Notes: generated by a model not told the origin, from the sequence alone. A stretch of 27,500 nucleotides of DNA from Trachelipus rathkii (GCA_015478945.1 JABUQX010007636.1:1-27500); one strand, 5' to 3'; positions 1-10,790 are shown, counted from the stretch's first letter. Numbers and translations are program-made.

Positions 1-180
1 CCGAGGTTACGTGGCAGTGCACACCACGGAGGAGGGTGCCGGCCCCGCCCCCCTAAAATAGGAAATGCTCGTAGAAGAATCTCTGTTTGAGATTGCATAG
101 AGAGGAAGGAGTAAGGAGGAGTCGAATCCGGAGTTGAGTCGGCACCGGCCCGCTGGAGCCGGTGTGCCCCCATCTGAGTA
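1..180. other. GC-rich patch with strong hairpin at the window edge
   Basis: This is one of the few GC-rich stretches in an A+T-rich window and it may continue to the left. It contains a perfect 7-bp inverted repeat, CACCGGC (143-149) with GCCGGTG (158-164), separated by 8 bases. A weak match to a polymerase III B box (GAGTCGAATCC, around 120-130) is present, but I find no convincing A box at tRNA spacing, so I do not call a tRNA. It could be the end of a repeat or SINE, or the edge of something outside the window. No open frame is convincing. Confidence 0.4.
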
Positions 181-904
181 ATTAGTAAATATGTTCTAAT
201 AATATATAATATTGGTGCCCCTCTATATATGGTTTATCGAACCAAATCTGATATCGAAAGTAAGTCTTTAGAGTAACTAAGGTCACTTTTTTACACTAAG
301 TATAGCGATTCCATTCAAATGTGCGTGTCTGGTTTCACACTCCCCATCCAACATAGGTTTATGAAATAGGAATCAATCGTCTCTGTCACTTCAGAACCCG
401 ATATTAGCAAGAGAGGAAAGCATCCAGAAAGTGGAAATATTAAGAAAAGGGGGAATCCAATCTTTAAAGAAGGGAAGTGAAATTGAATTTTGGAAGTAAA
501 GTAAACATATGTTAAAAGTTACCAATGACCACCGAAAAAAGGAGTCGGGTGAGGATCCGCGACAATCTAAACATATAGTAGCTTAAGGCCTTAAGAGATT
601 TTCGATATAATAAATATAAAGGGTATCTGGCTAACCGGTTCATGGCCTATACCCGTAATGCCATAAAGGAATACATATAAATATATATAATAGCCGTTCC
701 GACTCGGTAGTAACAATTTTCAGTATAATAATACCCATTAATAGTTGTAAATCTTATAGATCATGCCTTATATATATAATATTAAGTTATTGACCTATCT
801 GAATAGATCTCTAGAATTACTGATGTATTTCAGAATACTACTAATTACCAAGTGTATATAATTATAAAAATGTCCCTAAATAAAAACTACTTAAAAACAT
901 AAAG
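181..904. other. A+T-rich intergenic DNA, no gene seen
   Basis: No convincing coding frame or RNA gene was found. The only structure noted is a perfect 14-bp palindrome CTTAAGGCCTTAAG at 582-595 and short TA runs near 670-700 and 770-780. Confidence 0.6.
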
Positions 905-1040
905 GATCCTCGGGATTTGAAGGACCCCTTTCCCCTTGGCAGGGGGTGGTCCCGTCTACAGTACTCCAATACCCCAGGCGAAAACCGAAAACATAGCCCC
1001 CCGATTAGGCGCACGATCCAAAGCTCGAAAATACCGTCGC
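905..1040. other. GC-rich island of unknown origin
   Basis: Base composition changes sharply from the flanking A+T-rich DNA. The minus strand stays open for roughly 49 codons through the island; the plus strand also has an open frame that starts in it at about 917 but runs on into A+T-rich DNA. I recognise neither product, and GC-rich DNA is open by chance more often. It may be a fragment of an old transposable element or an exon remnant. Confidence 0.3.
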
Positions 1041-1589
1041 GAATGATACTTTATTATGTAAAATTGCAAAACGAATTGTATAAAACTTTGTGTCCTTACT
1101 TATACATAACTTCATTTCTCGTATTTAAGATAAGAGATATAATTTTATCTTATTGCTTGATATACTAAATAAGATTTATTTCTTTTAAGGATCTTTAATT
1201 TTTTAAATTTATCTAATTATTTTATTTTCCATAAAACGTAAAGTCGAAGTTAAGGCAAAATTTATGATGGGCATTAAGGTATGTTATGATAACGGATACC
1301 CTCTTAATAAATGACAGATAATATAAAACCTAAAAATCCAACAACCCAGGCAAAATCCGAGACAATCGTCCTCCTTACACCCCCCAGCCCATTCCATATA
1401 GAGCTATATACTTCCAATATCATAATTTTAGCACTTCTGTTAGGTTCTATTCTGGACCCAGTTTATCAACACGATGTCAGTTTTACCCACCTCCAAAAGA
1501 ACTGTGGGACTAACACAAAGCGACAGAAAATATTATCAAATGTAAGGTTTAATTCAGTGATCTTGTTTTATTAAACATCTTATGTTACG
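1041..1589. other. A+T-rich intergenic DNA, no gene seen
   Basis: No recognisable protein, RNA or repeat. An 87-codon plus-strand frame at 1311-1574 has no family resemblance that I can see and is probably a chance opening. Confidence 0.55.
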
Positions 1590-1712
1590 GTTACTTTGTC
1601 AATGAATGCGTACGCAGTCTCCGCATCTCGAAGTGCCCGCATGTCCGGACTGTACGCCCCCATTATGATGCACCTCACTAACCGTCGATGGGGGCAGAGT
1701 GGGACAACACTT
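1590..1712 (-). other. GC-rich island with open minus-strand frame, exon-like but unproven
   Basis: A second compact GC-rich island. The minus strand is open throughout and translates to a mixed, protein-like composition (for example the segment MGAYSPDMRALRDAETAYAF). It is bounded on the minus strand by an AG after a moderately T-rich stretch and by a GTAACC that could serve as a splice donor. That would fit a short internal exon, but the splice signals are weak and I recognise no family. A fragment of a dead mobile element is equally possible. Confidence 0.2.
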
Positions 1713-1960
1713 TTTGAAAATATGACATATTTGACAGCAATACTTGGAATATAATCTATGTTTTTACCAAAGGATAAATATTTAAAATTATAAATAACAG
1801 GCAATATGTCCAACATAAGATCTAAAAAGAATATAAAAGTTGTTAATTTTATACGAATTAAATATGATTATGTGAAAGTATTAGTTATAAATAAAAAATA
1901 AAGTTAAGGCATTTTAAATTTTGTCCCCACTTAGAATACCCACATCATCTCCCTACTATA
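1713..1960. other. A+T-rich spacer, nothing identified
   Basis: Strongly A+T-rich. The minus-strand frame of the preceding island continues into it only as low-information sequence. Confidence 0.55.
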
Positions 1961-2132
1961 TAAAATTATATATATTATTAATATATATATTAATATATAT
2001 ATTAATAATATAAATTATATATATAATATATATATATATAATATATATATATAAATATATATACATTAATATATGTTGAGTATGTGTATATGTTGATGTG
2101 AGTGTGTGTGTGTGGTGTGGTGTGGTGTGTTA
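1961..2132. repeat. TA microsatellite followed by a TG-rich repeat
   Basis: About 1966-2080 is an interrupted TA/ATT dinucleotide array containing several self-complementary blocks. It is followed at about 2091-2132 by GTGTG and GTGTGGT repeats. Together they form a compound TA-TG microsatellite. Confidence 0.9.
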
Positions 2133-2510
2133 GTTGTTGTCGTGGATGTAATATAAGAATGAAAATAACATAGATTTAAAGTCGATTCACTGTGTTTCGT
2201 CTAAGTGCTATGATGAGGAATAGGACAATTTCGTTGTGTGTTGTGGGCGTAATTGTATTGAATTTGTTAATTGTGATGGATATGAATTGACTTTTTCAGG
2301 TAAAGATTTTCTTCACAGATGCATTATGGATAAAACCATAGTTCTTTGTATGAAAAATATAGAAAATTCAAATTACAAAGTGTCCTTACTCATGTTGTTT
2401 CCGTTTCCCTACTTCCTTCAATCCTCCACTCTTGCGTCTACGTCTTTTCTACCATCTGCGTGCTCTCCCACCTCTCCTGCTTTTGCATCTACTTCTACTC
2501 CTCTCTCCTC
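2133..2510. other. Intergenic DNA, chance open frames only
   Basis: Two overlapping plus-strand frames (2236-2601 and 2346-2609) run into the CT repeat downstream, which gives serine/leucine-rich tails. No signal for a real gene. Confidence 0.5.
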
Positions 2511-2552
2511 TCATTACTCTCTCTCTCTCTTTCTCTCTCTCTCTCCTATCTT
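2511..2552. repeat. CT microsatellite
   Basis: Interrupted (CT)n run on the plus strand within a pyrimidine-rich stretch beginning near 2400. Confidence 0.85.
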
Positions 2553-3430
2553 CTTCTGTATTCCTTTGGAAAGTCCAATCTTAAACCTAAACCTACGATG
2601 ATACAATAATAATATGTATAATCATTTGTAATATAATCATATTTAGAATCTTTATTTATTACTCATTAACACTTTGCTCTTTCTCCTTATGTTTTATTAT
2701 TATTATTTATCCTTTTTAATTTTAATAAACTAATTGAATATATTTGATTAGATTCTTGTAAATAAACGTATGTGTTTGAATATAAAAATGAAATTTAATT
2801 TTATTTATTTTTAGAAAAATATATATTTCTAAACGTTATTTTGATATTTTTTTTTAAATGTGAGATTTAGCTCTCACTCATTTTTTATTTATTAATAATT
2901 TATAAGGGTCAGTAGTCATAGTCATTGGAAGGTATCAAATAGATCAATCAGTGAATTTTTTTTATTTCATAGATACTTGGTTTTTCCTCCATGCATCTTG
3001 CATATTTCTATGTTAATATATATATATAATTTCTAAATCTACATTATATATGTATTAATAATCTAGCAGCATTTAAAATGCTACGAAATTCGAATCAATA
3101 AATTTTATATATTATAACTAAATATATATATAGCTCAGTTATTCACAATATACATTATTACTCAGAAGTTTACAATGGTAATAATAATTGTTCAAGGGAT
3201 AAAGGAATAGCTATACTATAATAAGCTATATAATATACTTATATTTAAATTATATAATATATAAATAAATATCATAATACATATATAATATATAGGTGTG
3301 CCTGTTGTGGGTGAGGTTATGTACCAAAGTTAGCAAAGTTCATGAAAGTGCACCCCAAAATATTAACAAGCACTCCGTTAAATAATTCCCTTTAAATAAT
3401 AATAAATTGGTAAAATACCTTTGGAATTTT
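2553..3430. other. A+T-rich intergenic DNA, no gene seen
   Basis: Contains short TA runs (about 3015-3030, 3118-3132 and 3225-3295) but no convincing coding frame, RNA gene or duplicated block. Confidence 0.6.
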
Positions 3431-3500
3431 ATATATATATACTAGGATCGGGACTAGAGATCGAACCCGCGTAGCCCTTGCCCATGCTGGACTCTGTCAC
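3431..3500 (-). repeat. tRNA-derived SINE-like fragment (B box plus TA tail)
   Basis: Read on the minus strand, the segment contains GGGTTCGATCT (complement of 3458-3468), close to the polymerase III B-box consensus GGTTCGANTCC. It then passes into a short GC-rich body and a TATATATATA tail at about 3431-3440. A B box followed by a simple-repeat tail is typical of the end of a tRNA-derived SINE. No clear A box is visible upstream, so this is at best a truncated copy, not a tRNA gene. Confidence 0.35.
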
Positions 3501-3599
3501 TATTTTTAACTTTGCTATCGTCATGGATGTTAGAGGTGATTACAACTTCCTTAGAATTTCTCTCTTTCAATTTTACAAGAGGATATAACTAGCCAGAAT

Positions 3600-3905
3600 T
3601 AGTGATCGACATGGGAATAAGATGGGATCCGACAATGGAATAAAGGTAATCGAACATGGAGAAAAGCGGGTCCGACAGGGAGAAAAGGGTGCATACCGGG
3701 AAGGGTCTGGACAGGAAAAAGAGTTCAACAAGGAAAAGGGAATCCACTGGCGGGAAAAGGGGTCCGACCAAAGAAAAGGGTGACAGGGAAAAGGAGATGT
3801 CCAACCCTAGGAAAATGGTCTATATCGGGAGAAAAGGATCGACAGGGGAAGAAACAAGGGGGATCGACCCAGGGGAAAATAGACGTATATGGGGAAGAGG
3901 GTGAC
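3600..3905. repeat. Degenerate purine-rich minisatellite, core about TCGACAGGGAAAAGGG
   Basis: The plus strand is strongly purine-rich and made of roughly 13-15 imperfect units of 17-24 bp, each having a TC(C/G)AC-type start followed by AGGGAAAAGGG. Examples begin near 3605, 3669, 3710, 3764, 3780 and 3839. The long open frames on both strands here (3656-3904 plus, 3589-3804 minus) follow from the repeat and should not be called genes. The same core motif reappears at 19031-19070 and, inverted, at 19522-19640. Confidence 0.75.
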
Positions 3906-4615
3906 CACAGCCATTAAAAAAAGATTTCATGAGAAGATCAAAGCTATCCGACGAAGAGGATATACAAAAATGGTTGGGGGAGATAGGGGAAAATTGGTCG
4001 AAAAAACATTTGACTTCATAATGGTCCAAATATAATAATTCGTTACGCACGATACAACTAATCTTTCTATAATATTTCCTCAATATATATATCTTAAAAA
4101 ACTTTATGGGTTCAGGTTAACGAGAAATTACTATTTGCTTACATAGTACTATATTAATAGTATCCGCGCGTAATGTCTGTAGACCCTAACCCTACTACCA
4201 AATTATTTTAAGGGTTAAATAATTGAATAATTGCAATAATAATTACAATAAAAATTTATAGAAATTATACTAAAAAGTGTAAAAATATTATATTAACTAT
4301 ATAATATACCCAAATCATAAATAATTTCCCATGAATAAGAGGAAAAACAACCACATAGTATACCACTTGAGAAATAGCGGGGTCTTAATTCTAATATTTG
4401 CTAAAATCAAACCAACCCGATGTAATTTCATAGTTTCTGTTTAGATCCTAATAATTCTTGACGCTACCTTACTCCGACCGCCCAGGAGTAACAACGGACA
4501 CATTGGATTACAACGGTTTAATACAAATAAGTATCAAGAATTATAATAATAAACGAATGACGCATCTATACAAGTTTATTAAGACAATAATAATAAATAA
4601 CTAAATAATATATAA
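3906..4615. other. A+T-rich intergenic DNA, no gene seen
   Basis: No coding, RNA or repeat signal beyond short A/T runs was recognised. Confidence 0.55.
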
Positions 4616-4629
4616 TAAACTAAATAATA

Positions 4630-4663
<34 letters not shown>

Positions 4664-4702
4664 TAATAAATAATCAATAATAATAATAATAATAATAATA
4701 CA
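4616..4702. repeat. AAT trinucleotide microsatellite
   Basis: Interrupted (AAT/ATA)n array, the longest pure runs being about 4631-4661 and 4678-4701. Confidence 0.9.
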
Positions 4703-5185
4703 TAATATGTAAAAAAATTAGAGATTTAAGAGACAATATCATCTAAATAATATAATATCATGAGCGGCTAGTTTTCTGTCTTACTATAATCGAAAATATA
4801 TGAAACCTTCGTTCTCTTCCCGTAAATATGTACGAAAAGTGTGGCTTGTGGCAGTGTTGATCTTAATCGGAATGTGCATTGTTCTGATATTGAATTTGAT
4901 ATATTTCTTATAATTTACTAAGTCTGTATTAGCATTATATAAATAAAAATAATTACAATAATCATAATAATTATACTATAGATATATTAAAGAAAAAAAC
5001 GCTTTTAAAAACTTATCTATAAACCACAGCATTATTTTAAAAATAAAGCGCCAAAGAACATATCCATTCTTTCTCTCATTTGAAATCTTTTAAAAATACA
5101 TGTATGAAAAATAATGTTAATAACTGCTACTACTAAGTAATATTTCAAGAATGCAAGTAGTAAATATTAAAAATGCTCGACGTGC
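4703..5185. other. A+T-rich DNA upstream of the left LTR-like repeat
   Basis: No gene seen. The true left end of the LTR-like repeat may lie in here, since weak similarity to the DNA preceding the right copy (about 13740-13850) is visible at about 5000-5110, but it is too diverged to place an end. Confidence 0.4.
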
Positions 5186-6155
5186 AGACGACAATACAGC
5201 CCTGAAAAAGTCAACCACCTAAAAATGTTTACTTCGAAATAGACACTAGAATTAAATAACAGGCGATTACCAAAAAAACCTTTAAATAGAAACTACTTCA
5301 GTTTTTATTACTAAGTATAATGTTCTTCACATGCGTTGTTATACGTGCAGTTGAATTAATTAATAGTTGAATAGACTCGTACAGAATATGTTTCATTATT
5401 CTTAGAAAGTGATTGTTTATACCATAATTTTTTATAATAATATATTTATATCCTAATTTAACATTGAATCCTCCCATGAATAACATATAATAAAACCGTA
5501 AGAAAAAATAAGCGGATTTAAGATAAAGAAGTGAGAACCGAAGATAAATCATTAAGAGTCATTATCAGGTTTTTTTTTTGAAATCTTTAATTCCATTTAA
5601 GACATAAGGGCTTGTGATTGTGAGGGACGATAAGTTTACAAGCAACTAAACTAGAAGTGAAGGGAGGATGCAAACTACGAACTGTTCCCCCCATAGAAAA
5701 GCCAAACAAACCTTTTCTAGGATTTGATTTCAAATATACTATGATTGCGCAGGGTAAGATATTGTTCGTTCAACATTCTTTCATAATATAATCATGATAT
5801 ATATTATCATTTGCTCCATGACACGATAATCCAATTAGACAATACCTATTATAACAATATTCCTCGGCTATTTGTATCGCCAGGCGTTCAATTATGCTCT
5901 AGTATTCGGTCACTGGCCCGGTCAAGGTAGGATATATAATTACATTAGCAACAATCAACTTATCTTATACGACCAACCGGTTAGGCCGCACGTATTATTT
6001 AAAGAAAAAAAAATATCCTTACTGGTAATATGCTTTAGTTTTATAAAAATTTCTCATCTTTCGACCCTTATTATTAGAGTGTAACTTTCGCTCTTTCAAA
6101 TAAACTTTAAAACCTGGGATCGGGCTCTATTTTAAATCCCCGGAGAGACCTTTTA
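5186..6155 (+). repeat. Left copy of a diverged direct repeat, candidate 5' LTR of a BEL/Pao element
   Basis: This segment matches 13851-14722 in the same orientation through ordered blocks. These include AGACGACAATA at its start, GTCAACCACCTAAAAA shortly after, CCCCCCATAGAAAA at 5687-5700, a TTGTTCGTTC block near 5762, an AGCAACAATC block near 5947, and GGGATCGGGCT with GAGAGACCTTTTA at its end. Divergence is high, with many indels. The pair brackets a BEL/Pao pol remnant on the same strand at the spacing expected for LTRs. An AATAAA lies near the right end (about 6099-6104). Canonical TG...CA termini, target duplications and a primer-binding site could not be recognised, so the LTR reading is an inference. 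Confidence 0.6.
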
Positions 6156-9100
6156 ATGGGATCCTTGTTAAAAAAATTCCAAGATTAGTTTCGTAAATTA
6201 AAATAAAATAGAATAAAGTAGTATTAATTTCATTCTTGACTTTTGTTTTCTTTTCTCGATTGATATTTTGGCTAGAGACGAGAGACGTTAGTAGTATCAC
6301 AATAGGAAATTAAGGGAGATTTGTTCAAGTTTATAAATTTTTAAATCATATTTTTTACGAATTGTAAAGATCAATTATTCTAAAATAATAATAATATATG
6401 GACCTTGAAATAAATTCCAGAAATGGCCTTGTAGAAAATTATCTGAAAAAAATTATCCCATGTAGTTGCTAACATAATACAGCAGAAAAAAATTGCCCGA
6501 AACTATTTTGAAATAAGTGTAAATAGTATATAAAAAACGAGAGATAGTTTATTTCTTCAAACGTTCGCTTTACTTATGTAAGCGAAATATAAATTAAAAC
6601 AAATGCTTTTTTCTTAGTCAAAATATATTAATAAAAGTTTAAAAATTGTTGACACGCAAACTAAATTATGATGAAAAAAACACAAAATTTGCTTTGTTTT
6701 TTCGTATAATCAAGAATAAATTAGAGTTAATATATACTGATAAATTGGAAAAACTATAATGCAGGTTTATTATGGTAAGTACGATTTTATATTGTATTTT
6801 TAGATGAATCTTTGTATTTTGGTAGAGATATAGATGGGCAATTTGAGTATTACAGAAATATTATAGAATTTAAAATTCGAGTGATATTAGACGAAGAAAA
6901 TTTAGCAAAATATATGAACCAACTATTTTTTTTACAAAATAATGCTTCAAATTTAAAAATGCGATATTTGCCATATAAAAATCACAGTGTGAATAACCTA
7001 TAAACACTCCTGCTGCATTGAAACTAGCATAGATTTTTTCACCGTCAATGAGGATAGGGGACAAAATTTAATTTCATTTCTTTCACAAGTTCGATAATTT
7101 AATAGGATGTAAGTCTTCACTGACTGATAAAAAGGCTAATAATTGTCATAATCTTAAGTCAAAATTTGGCAAGATTTATTTGAAAGACTCGTCACAGGAT
7201 TTATAGATAATAAATACCAATTTGAAAAATATAGCCAATAGCTTCTATGATCACACTTCTTGATGCAAAAAAGAGTTTTTAGATAATTACCTATATTAGT
7301 AAATGGGTATCCCGAATAAACTAATTAAATCTCAACCTCGTAGGCTTCCCTAATTAATTGATGGAATTACCAGTATGGAGAAAAAGGCACGCAACATGGT
7401 TAAATGACTATCATGAACGCTATGACATTACCGAATTTACAAAATAATATTCAACTTTAGATTTTTTACATTCCCGAACTCCGGGAGTTATTGGCGTATT
7501 AGTATAAAGTAATATAGTTTTTTCTTCAGAGTATTTCCTGTGATTTTCATTAAAACGAGAACTCCGTTTTTTAATAAAATGATTGTAGATCGAATGTACC
7601 ACATTCTATATAATCAACATTTTATTGACTATTCATTTCGTAAATATTTAAATTAAATATTTCTAAAAACGAAAATTCAGGAAACCTTTTTTTTAATAAT
7701 AAAACTTATATTTAAAATAAACCAATAAAATAAATAAATCTCAAATAGACGGGTAAAAGCATTAAGTGTCACAAAGTAAGTACTACGTATGTTTTTCATT
7801 TTAGAATACTTGAAAATATGGCAGCCTATCGTTCATCTACGGTTAATAGAAATATAATAAAGTACTATTAGTATACCCCTATTAAAAAACGAATTAGCAA
7901 ATTATATTCTTGCCCCAAGGGATAAGAACATTCTATTAAATATATTTGTTAGCTTATTCATCTACATACTGGTTAAGTGCTTAATAAGCATAAAGATTAA
8001 ATTAGGTAGAGAGAGGGATAGTTTGCTTCAATAATTATAGTTAACGTATATACATATACTAGTAATGTTACTTCCGAAACGGGTTTAAAATTATAATATA
8101 ATACTATTTACTATTATAAGTTTATATAATAGTATATACATATATGAGTAGATCAATATAGTTAGCCATGAATATAAACACACTTGCTATAATACTACTA
8201 CTCATAATAGTATGTGTTATGGTTAGTAACCATCAATGTCTAAAATACATTATATGTTTATCCCTGCGTTTTCATTTCCTCCAGCTTCGTGTGTGTGGGT
8301 AGTGCTGCCAGAGCTCAGTAGCGTCTCCTCCAACGCTTCTCTCCAAACCCGGTGATAAATCCTTCGCAGCTTCTACCTATGCCTTAGACCTAACAAATGA
8401 TTGCTCTCTACTCTCTTAAGTTCTCCCTTTCGTTTATATATGCTAGTAGATTAGGCACGTTAATAGCGTACTGTGGGGAGCCTGAGCTGGCAGCACACCT
8501 TCTGCTGAATTCTGTCCGTCATGAATCAAAGCAACAAACAATCTAGTATCCTGTAACCTATACTAGAATTCCAGCACATCATTATTGCCGAAATATCAGA
8601 AGAAAATAGCAGGGCCGGAATACATCAAACTCCTCTGTAAGCACAGTCATTGTACAAACAGTAATCTTCCGCTACATAAATATTTGGGAATGAAAATTGA
8701 TTAAATTAGTCAAGAGTTGTATATACAACCTACACATTGCTCTTTTAAAAACCTTAAAAAATAAAAAATTAAATATCTTATTTTACATTTTAGCAAGCTA
8801 CTACACAAGATTTTAATTTTTTAGTTGAATACACAATGTAGTTTTTATAAAGACATATCCTAGTGGCTTAGTTTCATAGAATATTTGGAGGAGGGAAACT
8901 AGGCGCAGAAATAATTATCATTAGATGAACAAATAATCAGGTGTAATGTGAAAATTGATAGCCACTAATGAAATAAAAACATTTAGAGGTAACATTCAAA
9001 AATATTAAAAATAGGGTCTTCAAAAAATTAGGGGGGGACACGTACAAAGGTAAAAGAATTTTTAAAAAGCCTCCCTCTTTTCATGATGACGTAGATCTTG

Positions 9101-9232
9101 ACTTTTCAGTGGAAGGTTTGGATCAGGCTGTTTATCATTGATCATGATAAAAATATGTAAAGTAAAGATATAATATCATAAATCTAAATATAAATCTGCA
9201 ACAAACAACGTCCGAATGGGACATAATTTTAA
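6156..9232 (+). other. Expected gag/protease portion of the element, not recognisable
   Basis: By position, between the left LTR-like copy and the pol remnant, this should hold gag and the protease. I find no zinc-knuckle array and no aspartic protease D[ST]G motif in any plus frame. Protein-like patches occur around 6812-7003 and 7340-7507 (one internal stop, for example WLNDYHERYDITEF), but neither can be assigned. A GC-richer patch lies at about 8270-8530, with no coding frame that I can support. This interval may also contain later insertions. Most of it is A+T-rich decayed sequence. Confidence 0.35.
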
Positions 9233-9666
9233 AACATATCGAAGGCAATTACATGTTACCAGGGGCGGACGGGGCTCGGACTCCACAACGTTTTACGAAG
9301 CGATCATGTTAATAGCAAAAAGCTTTACTTCTTACCCATGCATGATAAGCGGTACAGCATCGAGGTAAGCTTAGGGATTGGTTTTGCTATTCCTTTAGGA
9401 GGATATCAGAAATTTCTTAAATTGAAGAAGCTCAGTCAAAAATTTATGCCTGCTGGCATCATGAAACTGCCAATCTCACGGAAGACGTCGCCTGGTCTAT
9501 GACTAGATATGATATAATCGATTCTTCTATACGAAATATCGAAACTCCAACTGTCCGAACAGGTCAAGAACAATACAGAATAAATTGTTCTAAGGGTTCA
9601 GTTTACATAACATTTATAAAAATCCTATTAATTTTCTTATTTAAAAATATTGCTGAAATTTTGTAA
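9233..9666 (+). pseudogene. Unidentified protein-like stretch in two overlapping frames
   Basis: One stop-free plus frame covers 9233-9502 (89 codons, an internal ATG at 9338). A second, shifted frame covers 9421-9666 (81 codons, no useful ATG). Both have balanced, protein-like composition, with segments such as KRYSIEVSLGIGFAIPLGG in the first and KIYACWHHETANLTEDVAW in the second. The overlap suggests a single decayed coding region with a frameshift near 9420. I do not recognise the family. It lies directly before the readable BEL/Pao pol, where the protease or pre-RT spacer would be, but it shows no protease motif and could belong to a separate insertion. Confidence 0.35.
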
Positions 9667-9870
9667 AAAATTATCCTCCAGACTTAGGATATAATCTATT
9701 CTTCTATACGAAATATCGCAAAACATTTTCTTCAGTCTGACATCAAAAAAAATAAAATCAATGTGTCTAATGTTAGTACCATAGGTAGATATTAGATTCT
9801 CTTTTGTATTTATTTTCCTTATTTTTCAATGCAGTGATTTTGTAAAAAATTTATTCCAGACTTAGATAGT
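9506..9870 (+). repeat. Local tandem duplication, two diverged units of about 181 bp
   Basis: TTCTTCTATACGAAATATCG occurs near 9520 and again near 9700. TTTTGTAAAAAATT followed by CCAGACTTAG occurs near 9659 and again near 9839. Both pairs are offset by about 181 bp, which indicates a tandem duplication of one segment. The right unit ends in the part of pol that reads DLDSFWKI, so the duplication happened inside, or at the edge of, the retroelement. Confidence 0.7.
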
Positions 9871-10170
9871 TTTTGGAAAATTTGTATAGCTTAGAATCTA
9901 TAGGTATTGTTGATAAGTAATGATATCAGCGATATCAATTAAAAAACTCATACACGAGTTTGAAAAGGAATAGAGCTGCGTGATGATAGTCATTATTATG
10001 TAGAGTTACCTTGGTACAAGGACAAAACTAACAAAATACCTTCTAACTACCACGTAGCCATTTCAGCAGTAAAGCGAGTGTATAAAAATTTAAAAGATCG
10101 TGATTTAATCGATCGATATTCTGAAGTATTCACACAACAATTAAATGAAGGTATAATCAAATCAATATAA
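9859..10170 (+). pseudogene. BEL/Pao pol fragment: pre-RT region
   Basis: DLDSFWKI (from 9859) and LESIGIVDK (9891-9917, another frame) correspond to the conserved 'FW..ESIGI' segment that precedes the reverse transcriptase in this family. From 9964 one frame stays open to the stop at 10168-10170. It contains YYVELPWYKDK, the family's hallmark LPW motif, then an N-Y-x6-AVKRVYKNL helix region and RYSEVFTQQLNEGII, matching the 'Y...I.EQL..GII' run-up to RT. The pieces lie in different frames, so at least two frameshifts separate them. Confidence 0.85.
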
Positions 10171-10301
10171 GAAAAAAAATGACCAATGTTCTTTTAATAA
10201 TAAATTCAAAAATTATTGTCTTAGCTATTAAATTAATAGTAAATAAAAAAATTAATAAAGAAAGAAAATTAAATATATATATATATATCTGACCGGTATT
10301 T

Positions 10302-10790
10302 AATTGTAGCCTCAAAACAGACGCAAATCCATCTCTGAATGAAGCTGCTTGTCCGGGCATTGATCTTATGAGTTCTTTATTTAAAATATTATGTAATTTT
10401 AGATGTAACAAATATGTTATCGTTTCAGATGTAAAATCTGCATTCCTTCAGATCAGATTAAAATTAGAATAATAACAAAATTATTCTGAGTCTTCTATGA
10501 CCATGAAAAATCCTGTGACACATTTAGGAGGAACGATAAAATTCTGGAAAAAGGGACCGGGGGATTCATTCAGTGTCAACTCGTACATTGGTTACATGTC
10601 AAACAGAATTCTTTGTCTCTTCGTCGACTTAAAAAATTTTCTTTATGTAGACAATCTCATTTATAGTCATTCTGATGAAACTATTCTTGAAACCCTTTAC
10701 AGATTGTGGCTTGCGAGTAAGGAAGATAGTAGATTCTTCGCATTCTCAAGAATACAGAAATCTATAAAAGGCTCAAAGACACTCTTATGA
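10302..10790 (+). pseudogene. BEL/Pao pol fragment: reverse transcriptase domain
   Basis: A single frame runs from 10302 to 10790, interrupted by two adjacent stops at 10470-10475. It opens with the SLNEAACPGIDL segment (family form SLN[DE]...GP.L), continues through VIVSDVKSAFLQIRLK, the RT motif carrying the first catalytic aspartate, and reaches LYVDNLIYSHSDETI. In the last, YVDN takes the place of the usual YVDD active site; this D-to-N variant at the second position occurs in BEL/Pao elements. The middle of the domain reads better in a neighbouring frame (around 10470-10540), so there are further frameshifts. The 130 bp between 10170 and 10302 is A+T-rich with a TA run and has lost coding character. 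Confidence 0.88.

Noticed and set aside
110..140. GAGTCGAATCC considered as the B box of a tRNA gene
   Set aside because: No A box at proper spacing and no cloverleaf could be formed by eye.
582..595. Perfect 14-bp palindrome CTTAAGGCCTTAAG
   Set aside because: Short palindromes are expected by chance in a window of this size, and nothing around it suggests a site.
3589..3904. Charged Lys/Arg/Glu-rich plus frame and Ser/Leu/Phe-rich minus frame
   Set aside because: Both are translations of the purine-rich minisatellite.
6775..6803. GTAAGT followed by TTTTTAG, like a tiny intron
   Set aside because: Only 29 bases, too short for a spliceosomal intron in animals, and no real flanking exons.
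6870..7064. Minus-strand frame with LIDGEKIYASFNAAGVFIGY
   Set aside because: The segment is protein-like but short; its downstream part is A+T-derived and no family could be named.
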